NCBI GenBank assembly: GCA_964354365.1
Contig: CAYGZM010000051.1
Coordinates: 1 to 25,214 of the forward strand
Direction: 5' to 3'
Source of the DNA: CAYGZM01 sp964354365
Lineage (GTDB): Bacteria; Planctomycetota; Phycisphaerae; Sedimentisphaerales; Anaerobacaceae
DNA: 25,214 nucleotides
Both the position numbers and the translations under genes were made by a program. Shown here one piece after another: positions 6,286 to 14,600 of this stretch (positions within the stretch are counted from its first letter, which is position 1; the number at the start of each line of letters is the position of its first letter). The notes under the pieces were generated by a model. That model had not been told where the DNA came from. It saw nothing but the letters and a program-made list of their open reading frames with translations, and did not search any database.

Positions 6286-6563
6286 TTATGCGCCTCCTAT
6301 GATTTTCAACCATTTTTCCTTTGCGACCGGTCAAATATAGTGCCGATTTATCTCCATAACAAGGATTATCTTGACTGCTCCGGTAAAAAAATGAAAGCCC
6401 GTGCATTAACATTGGCCCTTTTCTATTGACCGGTTGCGGATCATTGTGCATCCTGTATTCGCAGGTCTTTAAGGCCCGATTCAGCCTGTGCAGGCCGATC
6501 TGCGATTTGCATGGCTTTTTTGGATTTGGTACTTCTCAGTAGTTCCGCAAAGGAGTTGCACTT

Positions 6564-7622
6564 ATGAAACGGATTTTTGTATTCCTCGGCATAGTCCTGA
6601 CGGTAATGGCCAGCGCCTGTGCTGTTCAGGCAAAACGAGGGGCGGCCGCCGAGATCCTGGACATCTACTTTCTGGATATGGCCGGGGGCGGTTCGACACT
6701 CATTGTTACGCCTTTGGGCGAATCGGTCCTTATCGACACCGGCTCGCTCGAACCGGAGCACCGTGACGCCGACAGAATCGAACGAGCCTGCCGGCACGCG
6801 GGCCTGACGCAAATCGACTGCCTCGTCACCACGCATTTCGACACGGACCACTACGGCGGCATACTCGAGCTGGCTAAACGCATCCCGATAAAGACTTTTA
6901 TCGACAACGACACCCCGCCGAAAGACATCGCCAAACGCCAGGCCTTCCAGAAGCTCAACCCGCTCTACGAGCAGGCCACCGGCGGAAAGACCAAGCTGCT
7001 CCGCGCAGGCGAAGACATCCCTCTCAAAAACGACCCGAAAAGAAAACTGCCCCAAATCAGTCTCCACTGCGTGGCGTCTCAGAAGCAGATTGAAGGCTTC
7101 GCCGGCGACATCGACGCACCCGTCGAAGGCTTCGAGATAGCAAAGCCCGACACCTCCAACAACGCCGCCAGCATCGCACTGGTTTTAACGTATGGCGGCT
7201 TCACCTTCTTCGCCGGCGGGGACATCACCTCGAACGTCGAGCACCACCTCGCCCACCCCGTCAACCGCATCGGCAAAGTCGATCTCTACCAGGTAACGCA
7301 CCACGGCCTCGACCAGAGCAACAATCCCATCCTGCTAAAGGCCCTCAGCCCCACCGCCTGCATCGCAATGAACGGCCCAAGAAAAGGAATTCAGCCCCGC
7401 ACCTTCAAGGCCCTCAATGCCCTGCCCTCCGTCAAGGCAATATACGCGATCCACTATAACACCCAATACGGCGACGCCGGCAACCCGCCGCCCGAATTCA
7501 TCGCCAACAAAGACAACCCCAACAAAGGTGAATACATCAAGGCCTCCATCAACCCAACCAGAGGAACCTTCACCCTCCAAATCGGCCCGGAGGGCAAAAA
7601 GTGGAGCTATGCAATTCAGTAG
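6564..7622 (+). CDS. Secreted metallo-beta-lactamase-fold hydrolase, ComEC-like type
   Basis: Residues 1-23 form a signal peptide (hydrophobic VFLGIVLTVMASACAVQA). The MBL fold follows: VLIDTGS at 55-61, the metal motif THFDTDHYGG at 90-99, FFAGGDI with the bridging Asp, and VTHHGLDQSNNP carrying a late His ligand pair. The second His of the classical HxHxDH is Asp (HFDTDH), as in the exported ComEC-type hydrolase branch, which acts on nucleic acid or phosphodiester substrates. AAAGGAG ends 8 bases before the ATG. The C-terminal 70 residues (IHYNTQYGD, NPNKGEYIKASI) form an extra beta-rich end common in environmental members. The substrate is unknown. The gene stands alone. Confidence 0.82.
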   Translation: MKRIFVFLGIVLTVMASACAVQAKRGAAAEILDIYFLDMAGGGSTLIVTPLGESVLIDTGSLEPEHRDADRIERACRHAGLTQIDCLVTTHFDTDHYGGILELAKRIPIKTFIDNDTPPKDIAKRQAFQKLNPLYEQATGGKTKLLRAGEDIPLKNDPKRKLPQISLHCVASQKQIEGFAGDIDAPVEGFEIAKPDTSNNAASIALVLTYGGFTFFAGGDITSNVEHHLAHPVNRIGKVDLYQVTHHGLDQSNNPILLKALSPTACIAMNGPRKGIQPRTFKALNALPSVKAIYAIHYNTQYGDAGNPPPEFIANKDNPNKGEYIKASINPTRGTFTLQIGPEGKKWSYAIQ

Positions 7623-7697
7623 GAGATTACCCAAAGCTGTGGAGGCCTAAAAGTACCTGCTGGACCTTTTTTTCTAGAACAGATGGGTCAGGCGAAG

Positions 7698-7703
7698 TAT
7701 AAT
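7698..7703 (+). promoter_or_regulatory. -10 element placed for a leaderless start at 7711
   Basis: TATAAT lies 7 bases before the ATG at 7711, the same register as at 3118-3131 and close to that at 256-270. No convincing -35 is seen at 17 bases (TAGAAC). This supports transcription of the short ORF that follows. Confidence 0.4.
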
Positions 7704-7710
7704 CAAGACT

Positions 7711-7992
7711 ATGCCAGAGTCAGGCTTAAAAGACACTATAAAGACAATAGCGAGAGAATTCCAGGTCGCCGCCGTCTGGGCTTCTGCACCGGGGGCGTAC
7801 ACCGTCGTGCCCACCGCCGGCGACGAAACCTTCTCGATGTCTTCTAATGGGATGGCCAAGGAACATCGTATCCCCCTTAGTAAGGATAAGGTCTATGGGG
7901 GAACACTCAAGGTACTCAGAGTGTCGGCTGCCTCTATGCGGGGTAGCCGACTGTCTGGGCGAAGAGCACACGCTGTTCGGGCCGTAACTTAA
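7711..7992 (+). CDS. Hypothetical 93-residue protein, probably truncated
   Basis: The ORF starts just behind a TATAAT box and has no Shine-Dalgarno sequence. The first 70 residues look like protein: an amphipathic helix (LKDTIKTIAREFQVAAVWAS), then alternating strands ending YGGTLKVLRV. From about residue 72 onward the sequence (MRGSRLSGRRAHAVRAV) is Arg- and Ala-rich and overlaps the 3' end of the opposite-strand nitroreductase gene by 59 bases. The C-terminus is therefore likely not native. I read it as the front of a gene whose remainder was replaced. No family is recognised. Confidence 0.35.
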   Translation: MPESGLKDTIKTIAREFQVAAVWASAPGAYTVVPTAGDETFSMSSNGMAKEHRIPLSKDKVYGGTLKVLRVSAASMRGSRLSGRRAHAVRAVT

Positions 7993-8641
7993 ACTCCCTC
8001 GGGGTGTTCTGCTTATCGCAATTGTGAAAGTGGGCGGCCAGGCCTTGCGAGGCGGCGAAAAGATAGACGTTTGCTGCAATGAGGCCGGTGGCGACGTAAT
8101 AGTACGACTTCTGGATATCCGGGTCTTTCAAGCCAGGTTCCTGGAACGGCGCCTTGCCGTATTTGGCGATATCCACGACGTAGAAGATATTCACCGGGGC
8201 TGTGGCGGCGGCGCGCCTGCCGGATCTCGCGCGAAAATCTCCTGCGACAACAGGAGTCAGACGGTGTGGAACCGCTTCATAGAGATAGACCCCTTCGGGC
8301 AGTGCAACGTAAAGGTCGATTTCCTGGGAGTTGCTGGCCGACGCGGCTGTTCTTCCCGTTCCTCCGGCAGACGGCCCCTTCTCGCGGTTCACCCCGAATG
8401 CCGCCCAGAGAAGATTAGAGAGCACCTGCGGGGGGAGTTTCTCCGCACTGATGTTGCGGATAGTCCTTCTTTCCTGGAGGGCCGCCAGCACGCTCTTGCC
8501 GCCGTCTGTCTGGGGCTTGACAAGCGCGATGGGCTGCAGGTCCCCGGTGGAGGCGGGCCCAAGGGCCTGAGCAAAGCTGGACGATGCGCTGGCCAGCACG
8601 GTGACGGCCGGCAGAGTCTTTAAGAATGTTCTTCGATTCAT
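7934..8641 (-). CDS. SagB-type nitroreductase-family flavoprotein, Tat-exported
   Basis: Residues 2-10, NRRTFLKTL, form a twin-arginine signal, followed by a hydrophobic stretch to an Ala-rich cleavage region near residue 25. The rest is a nitroreductase fold of the SagB-type dehydrogenase branch: QERRTIRNISAEKLPPQVL and LLWAAFGVNR near the FMN-binding N-terminus, then IDLYVALPEGVYLYE and ATGLIAANVYLFAASQGLA at the dimer core. Such proteins bind FMN and reduce unknown substrates. AAAGGAG lies 6 bases before the ATG. At 235 residues it is complete. The Tat signal implies folding with cofactor before export. It stands alone, convergent with the truncated ORF. Substrate unknown. Confidence 0.85.
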   Translation of the reverse strand: MNRRTFLKTLPAVTVLASASSSFAQALGPASTGDLQPIALVKPQTDGGKSVLAALQERRTIRNISAEKLPPQVLSNLLWAAFGVNREKGPSAGGTGRTAASASNSQEIDLYVALPEGVYLYEAVPHRLTPVVAGDFRARSGRRAAATAPVNIFYVVDIAKYGKAPFQEPGLKDPDIQKSYYYVATGLIAANVYLFAASQGLAAHFHNCDKQNTPREFKLRPEQRVLFAQTVGYPA

Positions 8642-8797
8642 CTGGTTCTCCTTTGTCGAATTCTTGGCTATCTGTGTTTTAAGAAAGAGCTATCTTATCA
8701 AATTCGTCCAGGAACTTCTGTAGTTTTTTTCTTCTTTTCGCGGGGTTGGGGCGCATCTGTAGTTTGTAGGTAACTCAAACTGACCGGTTCGCCGTGA

Positions 8798-8947
8798 ATA
8801 CCTGCGAAGTACGTGTTTAGCCGGACAACTGATTTTGCGGTCTTCCTGGTAGGGCACGGGCTTGAAGCCCGTGCGACCACGGCCAGAATGGCCGTGCCAC
8901 GAGGGTATTTCGCACGGCTAAACACGTACCTTGCGAAAGCAGGTATC
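8798..8947. repeat. Nested palindromic element with 15-bp perfect outer arms
   Basis: GTACGTGTTTAGCCG (8809-8823) is exactly inverted at 8915-8929. The pairing extends outward as ATACCTGC (8798-8805) with GCAGGTAT (8939-8946), leaving unequal internal loops. Inside lie two further perfect hairpins: GCACGGGCTTGAAGCCCGTGC (8854-8874, shown here as its 7-bp arms GCACGGG/CCCGTGC) and CACGGCC/GGCCGTG (8878-8896). The whole could fold into one cruciform-like stem carrying two smaller stems. The lead-in CTGGTAGGG resembles that of the palindromes at 15683 and 16823. Confidence 0.7.
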
Positions 8948-8985
8948 CAGTAGTGTGGCGGGTGGTTTTGGATGTTATTGCGCAG

Positions 8986-8991
8986 TATAAT
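8986..8991 (+). promoter_or_regulatory. Possible -10 element of the acidic-protein gene
   Basis: TATAAT 36 bases before the ATG at 9027. The sequence 17 bases upstream (TGGTTT) is a poor -35. Confidence 0.3.
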
Positions 8992-9026
8992 TGCGGGCTC
9001 CGGTGAGTAATTATTCACGGTAAGCA

Positions 9027-9566
9027 ATGCGGCAAGAAGATATGAGTGAAACAGGTTTACTTCTCAAGGCGTACTACGAGGCCCTGTATGAGCTGTTGGA
9101 GGCGAACAGGGAGTCTCTATCAGCGAGGATAGCGGAGCTGCTCTCGGAAGAGGTCGAGAAACGGGGCTTTGAGGATTTTGACGAGGAGAAATACACGGCG
9201 TACAGGGATGCGTGCATAGCCTTTATTGATGAGCGTCTTGAGACGTACAATCCTATCGGGTTTCAATACATATTCGACCGGTCGAGGGCATTGGAGGCGT
9301 TCGAGCTTGAGCTGGAGTTGAACTGGTACGACAGCCGGGCCGAATACGTGGCGTTGGTGGAGGCTGCGTCCGGGATGGCCGAGGCGGGGCTGACCGACGA
9401 TAACCTGCGCGGACTGGCGGAGGATTTGATAAGACAGGTCGGGGCGTTTCCGGACAAGAGCATTATCTCGACGTATGAGGCGGCGCCGCACCTTAGAAAG
9501 CTGCCTGACTATATCGTTGCCCGCTCTATCGAAGAGTTAGTCGCATCGGAAGGAGACGAGCAGTAG
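9027..9566 (+). CDS. Acidic protein of unknown function
   Basis: A 179-residue, largely helical and strongly acidic protein, rich in Glu, with no signal peptide, membrane segment or metal motif. Segments such as LLKAYYEALYELLEANRESL and LSEEVEKRGFEDFDEEKYTA suggest long helices; a later part, GFQYIFDRSRALEAFELELE, is also helical. Codon usage and length suggest a real gene. The ATG at 9027 gives MRQEDMSETG; the second ATG at 9042 is equally possible, and neither has a good Shine-Dalgarno sequence. I do not recognise the family. It stands alone between two repeat-filled gaps. Confidence 0.6.
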   Translation: MRQEDMSETGLLLKAYYEALYELLEANRESLSARIAELLSEEVEKRGFEDFDEEKYTAYRDACIAFIDERLETYNPIGFQYIFDRSRALEAFELELELNWYDSRAEYVALVEAASGMAEAGLTDDNLRGLAEDLIRQVGAFPDKSIISTYEAAPHLRKLPDYIVARSIEELVASEGDEQ

Positions 9567-9618
9567 GGGGCGAGAGGCATTTTGGGGGAATAGCCAGATT
9601 CCTGAGACAATAACCTAT

Positions 9619-9772
9619 TACCGCGTTTCACAAGTGTTGCGGCTATGAGATTGCCACGCCGAGCTGAGCTCGGCTCGCAATGACACCTGAAAGTCTCAAA
9701 TTGTCATTGCGAGGAGCGAAGCGACGAAGCAATCTCATTACCCCATAGTAGCGAGGTTTATGAAACGCGGTA
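9619..9772. repeat. MITE-like composite: 12-bp terminal inverted repeats around two inverted REP-type copies
   Basis: TACCGCGTTTCA (9619-9630) is exactly inverted as TGAAACGCGGTA (9761-9772). Inside are two copies of a common intergenic repeat facing each other: GAGATTGCC ... GCAATGACA (9647-9685) and TGTCATTGC ... GCAATCTC (9702-9736). The second contains the familiar GAGGAGCGAAGCGACGAAGC core. I see no obvious target-site duplication. A third, shorter copy of the inner repeat is at 11513-11545. Confidence 0.65.
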
Positions 9773-9978
9773 CTGTTTTACCAGGCGCGGTGAATTTGCG
9801 ACTTTCCCGGATTCCGCACTTGCTATTGGCGGCTATTTCGGTTAGTGTTGTGTCATATCGTTTCTCGTCCGGGGCGGTCTTATCTGTGCGCCGGGCGGGA
9901 AGCTGCCGGGTTGCCGGGCAGCAGCGGAGCTTGGCTTTTTGTGAAGCTGAGCGGTCAGTTTTTTGGTTTATTTGCTAC

Positions 9979-9984
9979 AGGAGG
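9979..9984 (+). promoter_or_regulatory. Ribosome binding site fixing the oxidoreductase start
   Basis: AGGAGG, 6 bases before the ATG at 9991, is a perfect match to the anti-Shine-Dalgarno seen in the 16S end. It decides for this ATG over the upstream ATG at 9760. Confidence 0.85.
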
Positions 9985-9990
9985 CTAACG

Positions 9991-11457
9991 ATGAGACATA
10001 TTTCACGTCGAAGCTTTATGAAGGGGTCATTAGCGGCGGGTGTCGGGCTGACATTAGCCGGTCCGTTTTCCCGCGTGCGCGGCGCAAACGACGATATTCG
10101 CGTAGCCGTTGTTGGCATCAACGATCGCGGTGGGTCGCACATTGGGGCGTTCGGCAAGATGGATGGCGTGCGGTTGGCGGCGCTGTGCGACGTTGACAGG
10201 AAGGTTCTGGAAAAGGACGCCAAGACGTTGGCGGACAAGAACAAGAAGGTCGATACATACATTGATATTCGCAAGCTGCTCGAAAACAAGGACATTGACG
10301 CGATAACCATCGCGACGACAAACCATTGGCACTCGCTGGCGACGATTTGGGCATGCCAGGCGGGTAAGGACGTTTATGTTGAGAAGCCGTGCAGCCACAA
10401 TGTATTCGAGGGCCGTAAGTGCGTTGAGGCCGCGGCCAAGTACAAGCGAATAGTGCAGCATGGCACGCAGAGCCGCGCGAGCGGAAGCTGGGCAAAGCAG
10501 GTGGCGGCTATCGCCAGCGGCAAGTACGGCAAGCTGCTGGTCTCCAAGGCGTGGGCGTCCAAGAATGGACAGGGGCGGTGGAGCATCGGCTTTAAGGAAA
10601 CGAAAGAGCCACCGGAATACCTGGACTTCAATATCTGGCTCGGCCCGGCTCCGCTTCAGCCGTACCATGAGAACATAGTCCACTACAACTGGCACTGGTT
10701 CTGGGACTTCGGCAACGGGGAGATCGGCAACCAGGGCGTACATCAAATGGATATTGCGCGGTGGGCGATTCCCGGTCAGGCTCTGCCTAAGAGCGTGATC
10801 AGTATGGGCGGGCGCTGGGTCAACTCGACGCCCGGCCATCCGGAGTTCACCGACCAGGCCCAGACTCCAAACTGCCAACTGACCGTGATGGACTTCGGCG
10901 GGCCGCTGCTCGTATTCGAGGTCATCGGCTTAGTCGATAGGGTGGGCGTCGATGGCAAGAAGTATCCGCCCAAAGTCAGTAACGAGTTCTTCCTCGAGGG
11001 AGGCGTTATCAGGGATGGGAAGTTCTATCCCAAGGGTTCGGACAAGGGTGAAGACCTGAATGTTGATGTGAAGATGGGGCCAGGCGACAACTTCGAGAAC
11101 TTCATATACTGCGTGCGTTCGCGGAAGCGCGAAGACCTCCACGCCGACATCGCCGAGGCGCATCCGTCGGCGGCGTGTTGCCACCTGGGCAACATCTCTT
11201 ACCGCCTTGGCGAGCAGGTATCCGGCAAGACCAGACCGGACGTCCTCGACAGACACGAGGAGGTTGCTAAATCTTGGGAGACAATCGTGCAGACCGTCAA
11301 AGGCACATTAGGCCTCGACGTGTTGAATAATACGTACTGCCTCGGCCCAATGCTCAAATTCGACCCCAAGGCCGAGAAGTTCATCGGCAACGCAAAGGCC
11401 AACGAGCTGCTCACTCGGCCATACCGCGCGCCTTTTGTCGTGCCGGAGAATGTGTAA
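9991..11457 (+). CDS. Gfo/Idh/MocA family oxidoreductase, Tat-exported
   Basis: This is an NAD(P)-dependent sugar or inositol oxidoreductase-type protein. Residues 5-10, SRRSFM, form a twin-arginine motif followed by a hydrophobic Ala/Gly segment to about residue 31. The Rossmann fold starts IRVAVVGINDRGGSHI (Gly42, Gly47, Gly48), then LAALCDVD, ITIATTNHWHS, and the family's EKPCSHN at 131-137 with the catalytic-site Lys132. The C-terminal domain has WHWFWDFGNGEIGNQGVHQMD with the His of the substrate pocket. At 488 residues it has the size of the planctomycete Tat-exported subfamily. Planctomycete genomes carry many paralogues, thought to act on extracellular or periplasmic sugars, so the substrate cannot be assigned. 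The start is set by AGGAGG. A terminator follows at 11608. Confidence 0.9.
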   Translation: MRHISRRSFMKGSLAAGVGLTLAGPFSRVRGANDDIRVAVVGINDRGGSHIGAFGKMDGVRLAALCDVDRKVLEKDAKTLADKNKKVDTYIDIRKLLENKDIDAITIATTNHWHSLATIWACQAGKDVYVEKPCSHNVFEGRKCVEAAAKYKRIVQHGTQSRASGSWAKQVAAIASGKYGKLLVSKAWASKNGQGRWSIGFKETKEPPEYLDFNIWLGPAPLQPYHENIVHYNWHWFWDFGNGEIGNQGVHQMDIARWAIPGQALPKSVISMGGRWVNSTPGHPEFTDQAQTPNCQLTVMDFGGPLLVFEVIGLVDRVGVDGKKYPPKVSNEFFLEGGVIRDGKFYPKGSDKGEDLNVDVKMGPGDNFENFIYCVRSRKREDLHADIAEAHPSAACCHLGNISYRLGEQVSGKTRPDVLDRHEEVAKSWETIVQTVKGTLGLDVLNNTYCLGPMLKFDPKAEKFIGNAKANELLTRPYRAPFVVPENV

Positions 11458-11512
11458 TTTGGAATATCTCCTGAGAGCAGCCGGAAGCACTTTTTGTGTG
11501 AACGGGAGGAGA

Positions 11513-11545
11513 TTGCCACGGCGTCCTTCGGCCTCCTCGCAATGA
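11513..11545. repeat. Third copy of the GATTGC-type intergenic repeat
   Basis: GAGATTGCCACGGCG followed by CTTCGGCCTCCTCGCAATGA, matching the copies at 9647-9685 and 9702-9736 in their ends (GAGATTGCC and GCAATGA) while the centre differs. It lies between the oxidoreductase gene and its terminator. Confidence 0.55.
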
Positions 11546-11607
11546 CTATAGTCGCGATAGGCCAAGTGTGAATTGGTTAGTGAAGTCTGTTGGTTTTGTT
11601 GAAGACC

Positions 11608-11650
11608 GGGCTCCCAAGTGCAAAAACTGCCTGGGAGCCCTTTTTCTTTT
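11608..11650 (+). terminator. Strong intrinsic terminator behind the Gfo/Idh/MocA gene
   Basis: GGGCTCCCA (11608-11616) pairs with TGGGAGCCC (11632-11640) around a 15-base loop, then TTTTTCTTTT. The T tract is on the plus strand only, so it ends the rightward transcript. The convergent repeat-protein gene ends at 11679. Confidence 0.85.
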
Positions 11651-11678
11651 GGATCATCCGAATCACGTCGCCGTTGGG

Positions 11679-14600
11679 CTATTCAGGCGGCGCGAGCCAG
11701 TTTTCGGCGAGTGCCGCCAAAACGATTATGCCAGGCGTGGGGGAGGGAGCGTGCGCGGATAGGGTGCCGGGCGGAGAAGGGTTCCACTCGTGGGCAAAGA
11801 TGGCAAGGTCCCGGAAGTTTATCACTCCGTCATCATTATAGTCACAGGCTTGATAGTAATTCGGTTCGTTCCGCTGTTTTAGCCAGTAGGCTCTAAAGGC
11901 AAGAAGATCCCACCAATCGACATCGCCATCTGTGTCAAAATCGGCAATGACAAACTCGCAGGCGTCGCCTATACCGTCGTTGTCGGTATCGGCCTGATCC
12001 GGGTTGAATATGCTCGGGCAGTTGTCAAGAGTATTCGGGATGCCGTCTTTATCCCAGTCGAGGGCCAGGCACTGCGGCGAGTTGCTATCCTGGCAAATCT
12101 TCAAGAGCGCGTTCTCGCGAGTCCACTGCTCCGGCTCGTCAATATCGAGTATGCCGTTGTTATCCAGGTCAATCGTCATGCAGTGCCGGTCTTGATAGCT
12201 GTTCTCATAGCAGAATGTATAGATCGCCGGGGCAAGGTCTATCGAGCCGAGCGGCTCCGCGGTCGCGGTATCGTATATCTTGACCTCTCGCAGATTCTCA
12301 TGGAAGGGGATGTTCAAGGGGATGATGACGTTGTCGTTGTAGATCAATTTGCCGCCGTGGGCATATCTCGGATCCGCGATTCCGAAGGCGTCCAGGATCC
12401 CGCCGTCGGAGGAAAGCACCTCCACCGTGAAAGGCTCCACCGTCACAAATGTATCCGGATGGTGGGCAACCACCCTGGAATACGCCTCCTCAAACGAGTT
12501 ACTGTCGAATCGTACATACGTCAAAACGCCCCTCAATGGCTCTGCAGGCGAATCAGCCTCCAGCCTGGCCTCCATCGCCGCTGTCCCTCCTCCAAGCCAG
12601 CCGGGCCAGTCGTTGAACACGTGCCTTATAACCTGTGCATCGGCACCCTGGAACCGTGCATCTATTACACCGTCTCCGTCTATATCCTGTTTTTGGTCGT
12701 TCATGATATCCGGGTCCGGGTCCACCCTGACGAAGCCATAGACATGGTAGTCTGGGCGTGTGAATATGCGGCAGTCGCAAGGATCCAATCCATAAACATC
12801 CAAACCAGAATCACGCACAAAGTCCTCACATCTGGGTATGCCGAGCGTGCCGAAATCGTTTCTCCAGACGTTGTAAGGCCTGGAGAGGTCCTCGTACTGC
12901 AGCATAAGGTTGTACCAGGTCTCACTGTCTTCCCAACGATACTCGTCGATTAGGCCGAAGAGGGCGTGTCCCGTTTCGTGCAGGACTGTTCTCGGGTCGT
13001 CCGCGATGAAATGAGTCCCGCCCCCCGATGGTGGCCCGATGGGGTATGTCACTGCATGTATATCAGCAACCGTGTCGTCAACGATTATTGCGGCGACGTC
13101 GGCGAACGATGCATAGCCCCAGAAGTGCTCCGGCTCTTCGGGCAAGCATAAGCAGCCCAGGCCGAATGGGACGCCGACACAGACTGGAACGCACCATGCC
13201 AGAAAGTCGCTGTACTCGTGTTCTCCGGGCAGCTCTCCGCCGAATGTCCAGTACCAGCCTTCTCCCGGGTCATCGCCCCAGCCGGAGGCATCATAGTAGA
13301 AGTTGAAGCGATCCCTGAAGTCGAAGGGTATCGAAAAAATGTCGCAGTTGCCGTCGGCGTCGGCGTCGGGACAGACCGTCAGCTCATCGAGGTTGAAGTA
13401 CCAGTCCCTCACCAAGGTGTGGGTATAGTCTATAAATGCAGGCATGTTTCCCTGCCAGGAATCGTGGGGGACAAAGACGATGTCGATATAGCCGTCGTTG
13501 GGGCGTCCCCTCAGGCGTATCGGCTCGATGTTGTCTCCGCACCACTCGCAATCGACACACATCGGACACGGCCCGCCGCAGTCTATCCCCGATTCGAGGG
13601 GGCCTTGAAGTAAATCGTCGCAGTCGCACGTATCGCCTTCGCCGTCGCCGTCGGTGTCCGTCTGATCGGGGTTATTCCTGGTGGGGCAGTTGTCACATGC
13701 GTTTCCGAAGCCGTCGCCATCCGTATCTTCCTGATCGGGATTTGCAAGGCCGGCACAGTTGTCGCAGGCATCTCCGGCGCCGTCTGCGTCCGAATCGCCC
13801 TGGAGGGGATTGGCATTATTCGGGCAGTTGTCGCATATATCTCCCAGGCCGTCTCCATCGGAATCAGTCTGGAGTGGACTAAAGTCATTGGGGCAGTTAT
13901 CGCAGAGGTCGCCGGCCCCATCTGCGTCAGAATCCTCCTGAAGCGGATTGACGTCATTGGGACAGTTATCGCAGGTGTCGGATACGGTGTCCCCATCCGT
14001 ATCGGACTGGCCGGGATTGGAAGCCGACGGGCAGTTGATAAAGCCGTGGTAGTTCCCGTCTGGGTAGTAATATCCGACGATTCGGCCCTGATTGTTGATG
14101 GCATCGGCCCACGATTCCTGACCTGGGTAATCCACCGTTGCAAAGTTCACGCCGTCATAGATGAACCCGTGATACTTCCCGATTCCGAGATTGTACGCCC
14201 CGACGATGTGGCCTGCATCATTGATGCCGTAGCAGTACGTGTCCGGAGCGCCCGGGTAGTCTATTGTTGTGTAGGTTGCCCCGTCATAGAGAAAGCCGTG
14301 ACGATGCCCGCTGCCTACCTGGTAGCGTCCCACGACGTGGCCGGAATTGTTGATGCCATAGACATAAGTCTCCGTAGCGCCGGGATATTCTATGGTTGTG
14401 TATGTCCCGCCATCATAGATAAAACCGTAATAGGTCCAGGTGGTCGTGCGCTGGTAATAATAAATGCCGACGATTTGGCCCGAATCATTGATAGCGTGGG
14501 CCCGAGTCGTTAAGGACCCGGAGTAGTCTATCGCCGTATAAGTACTGCCGTTATAAAAGAAGCCATGCTCTCTGCTGCCAACCTTGAAGTAGCCGGCGAT

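Larger units (their letters stand above)
8642..9026. other. 385-base intergenic stretch with a nested palindrome and a -10 box
   Basis: It contains the leader of the nitroreductase gene at its left end, the large nested palindrome at 8798-8947 in the middle, and a TATAAT at 8986-8991 upstream of the next gene. No ORF with coding character is seen on either strand. Confidence 0.6.
9567..9990. other. 424-base intergenic stretch upstream of the Gfo/Idh/MocA gene
   Basis: The left half is the composite inverted-repeat element at 9619-9772. The right half is the leader of the oxidoreductase gene. The frame of that gene is open back to 9760, but its AGGAGG ribosome site and Tat signal fix the start at 9991. 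No clear promoter pair was found. Confidence 0.55.

Noticed and set aside
8024..8623. 199-residue plus-strand open frame over the nitroreductase gene
   Set aside because: Antisense to the SagB-type gene, which has a Tat signal and ribosome site.
8798..9772. Possible CRISPR array, from clustered palindromes
   Set aside because: The repeats are not regularly spaced direct repeats with unique spacers; they are inverted and of different classes, and no cas genes are present.
12183..14513. Several long plus-strand open frames over the repeat protein
   Set aside because: They arise from the regular codon pattern of the HAF and TSP3 repeats on the other strand.
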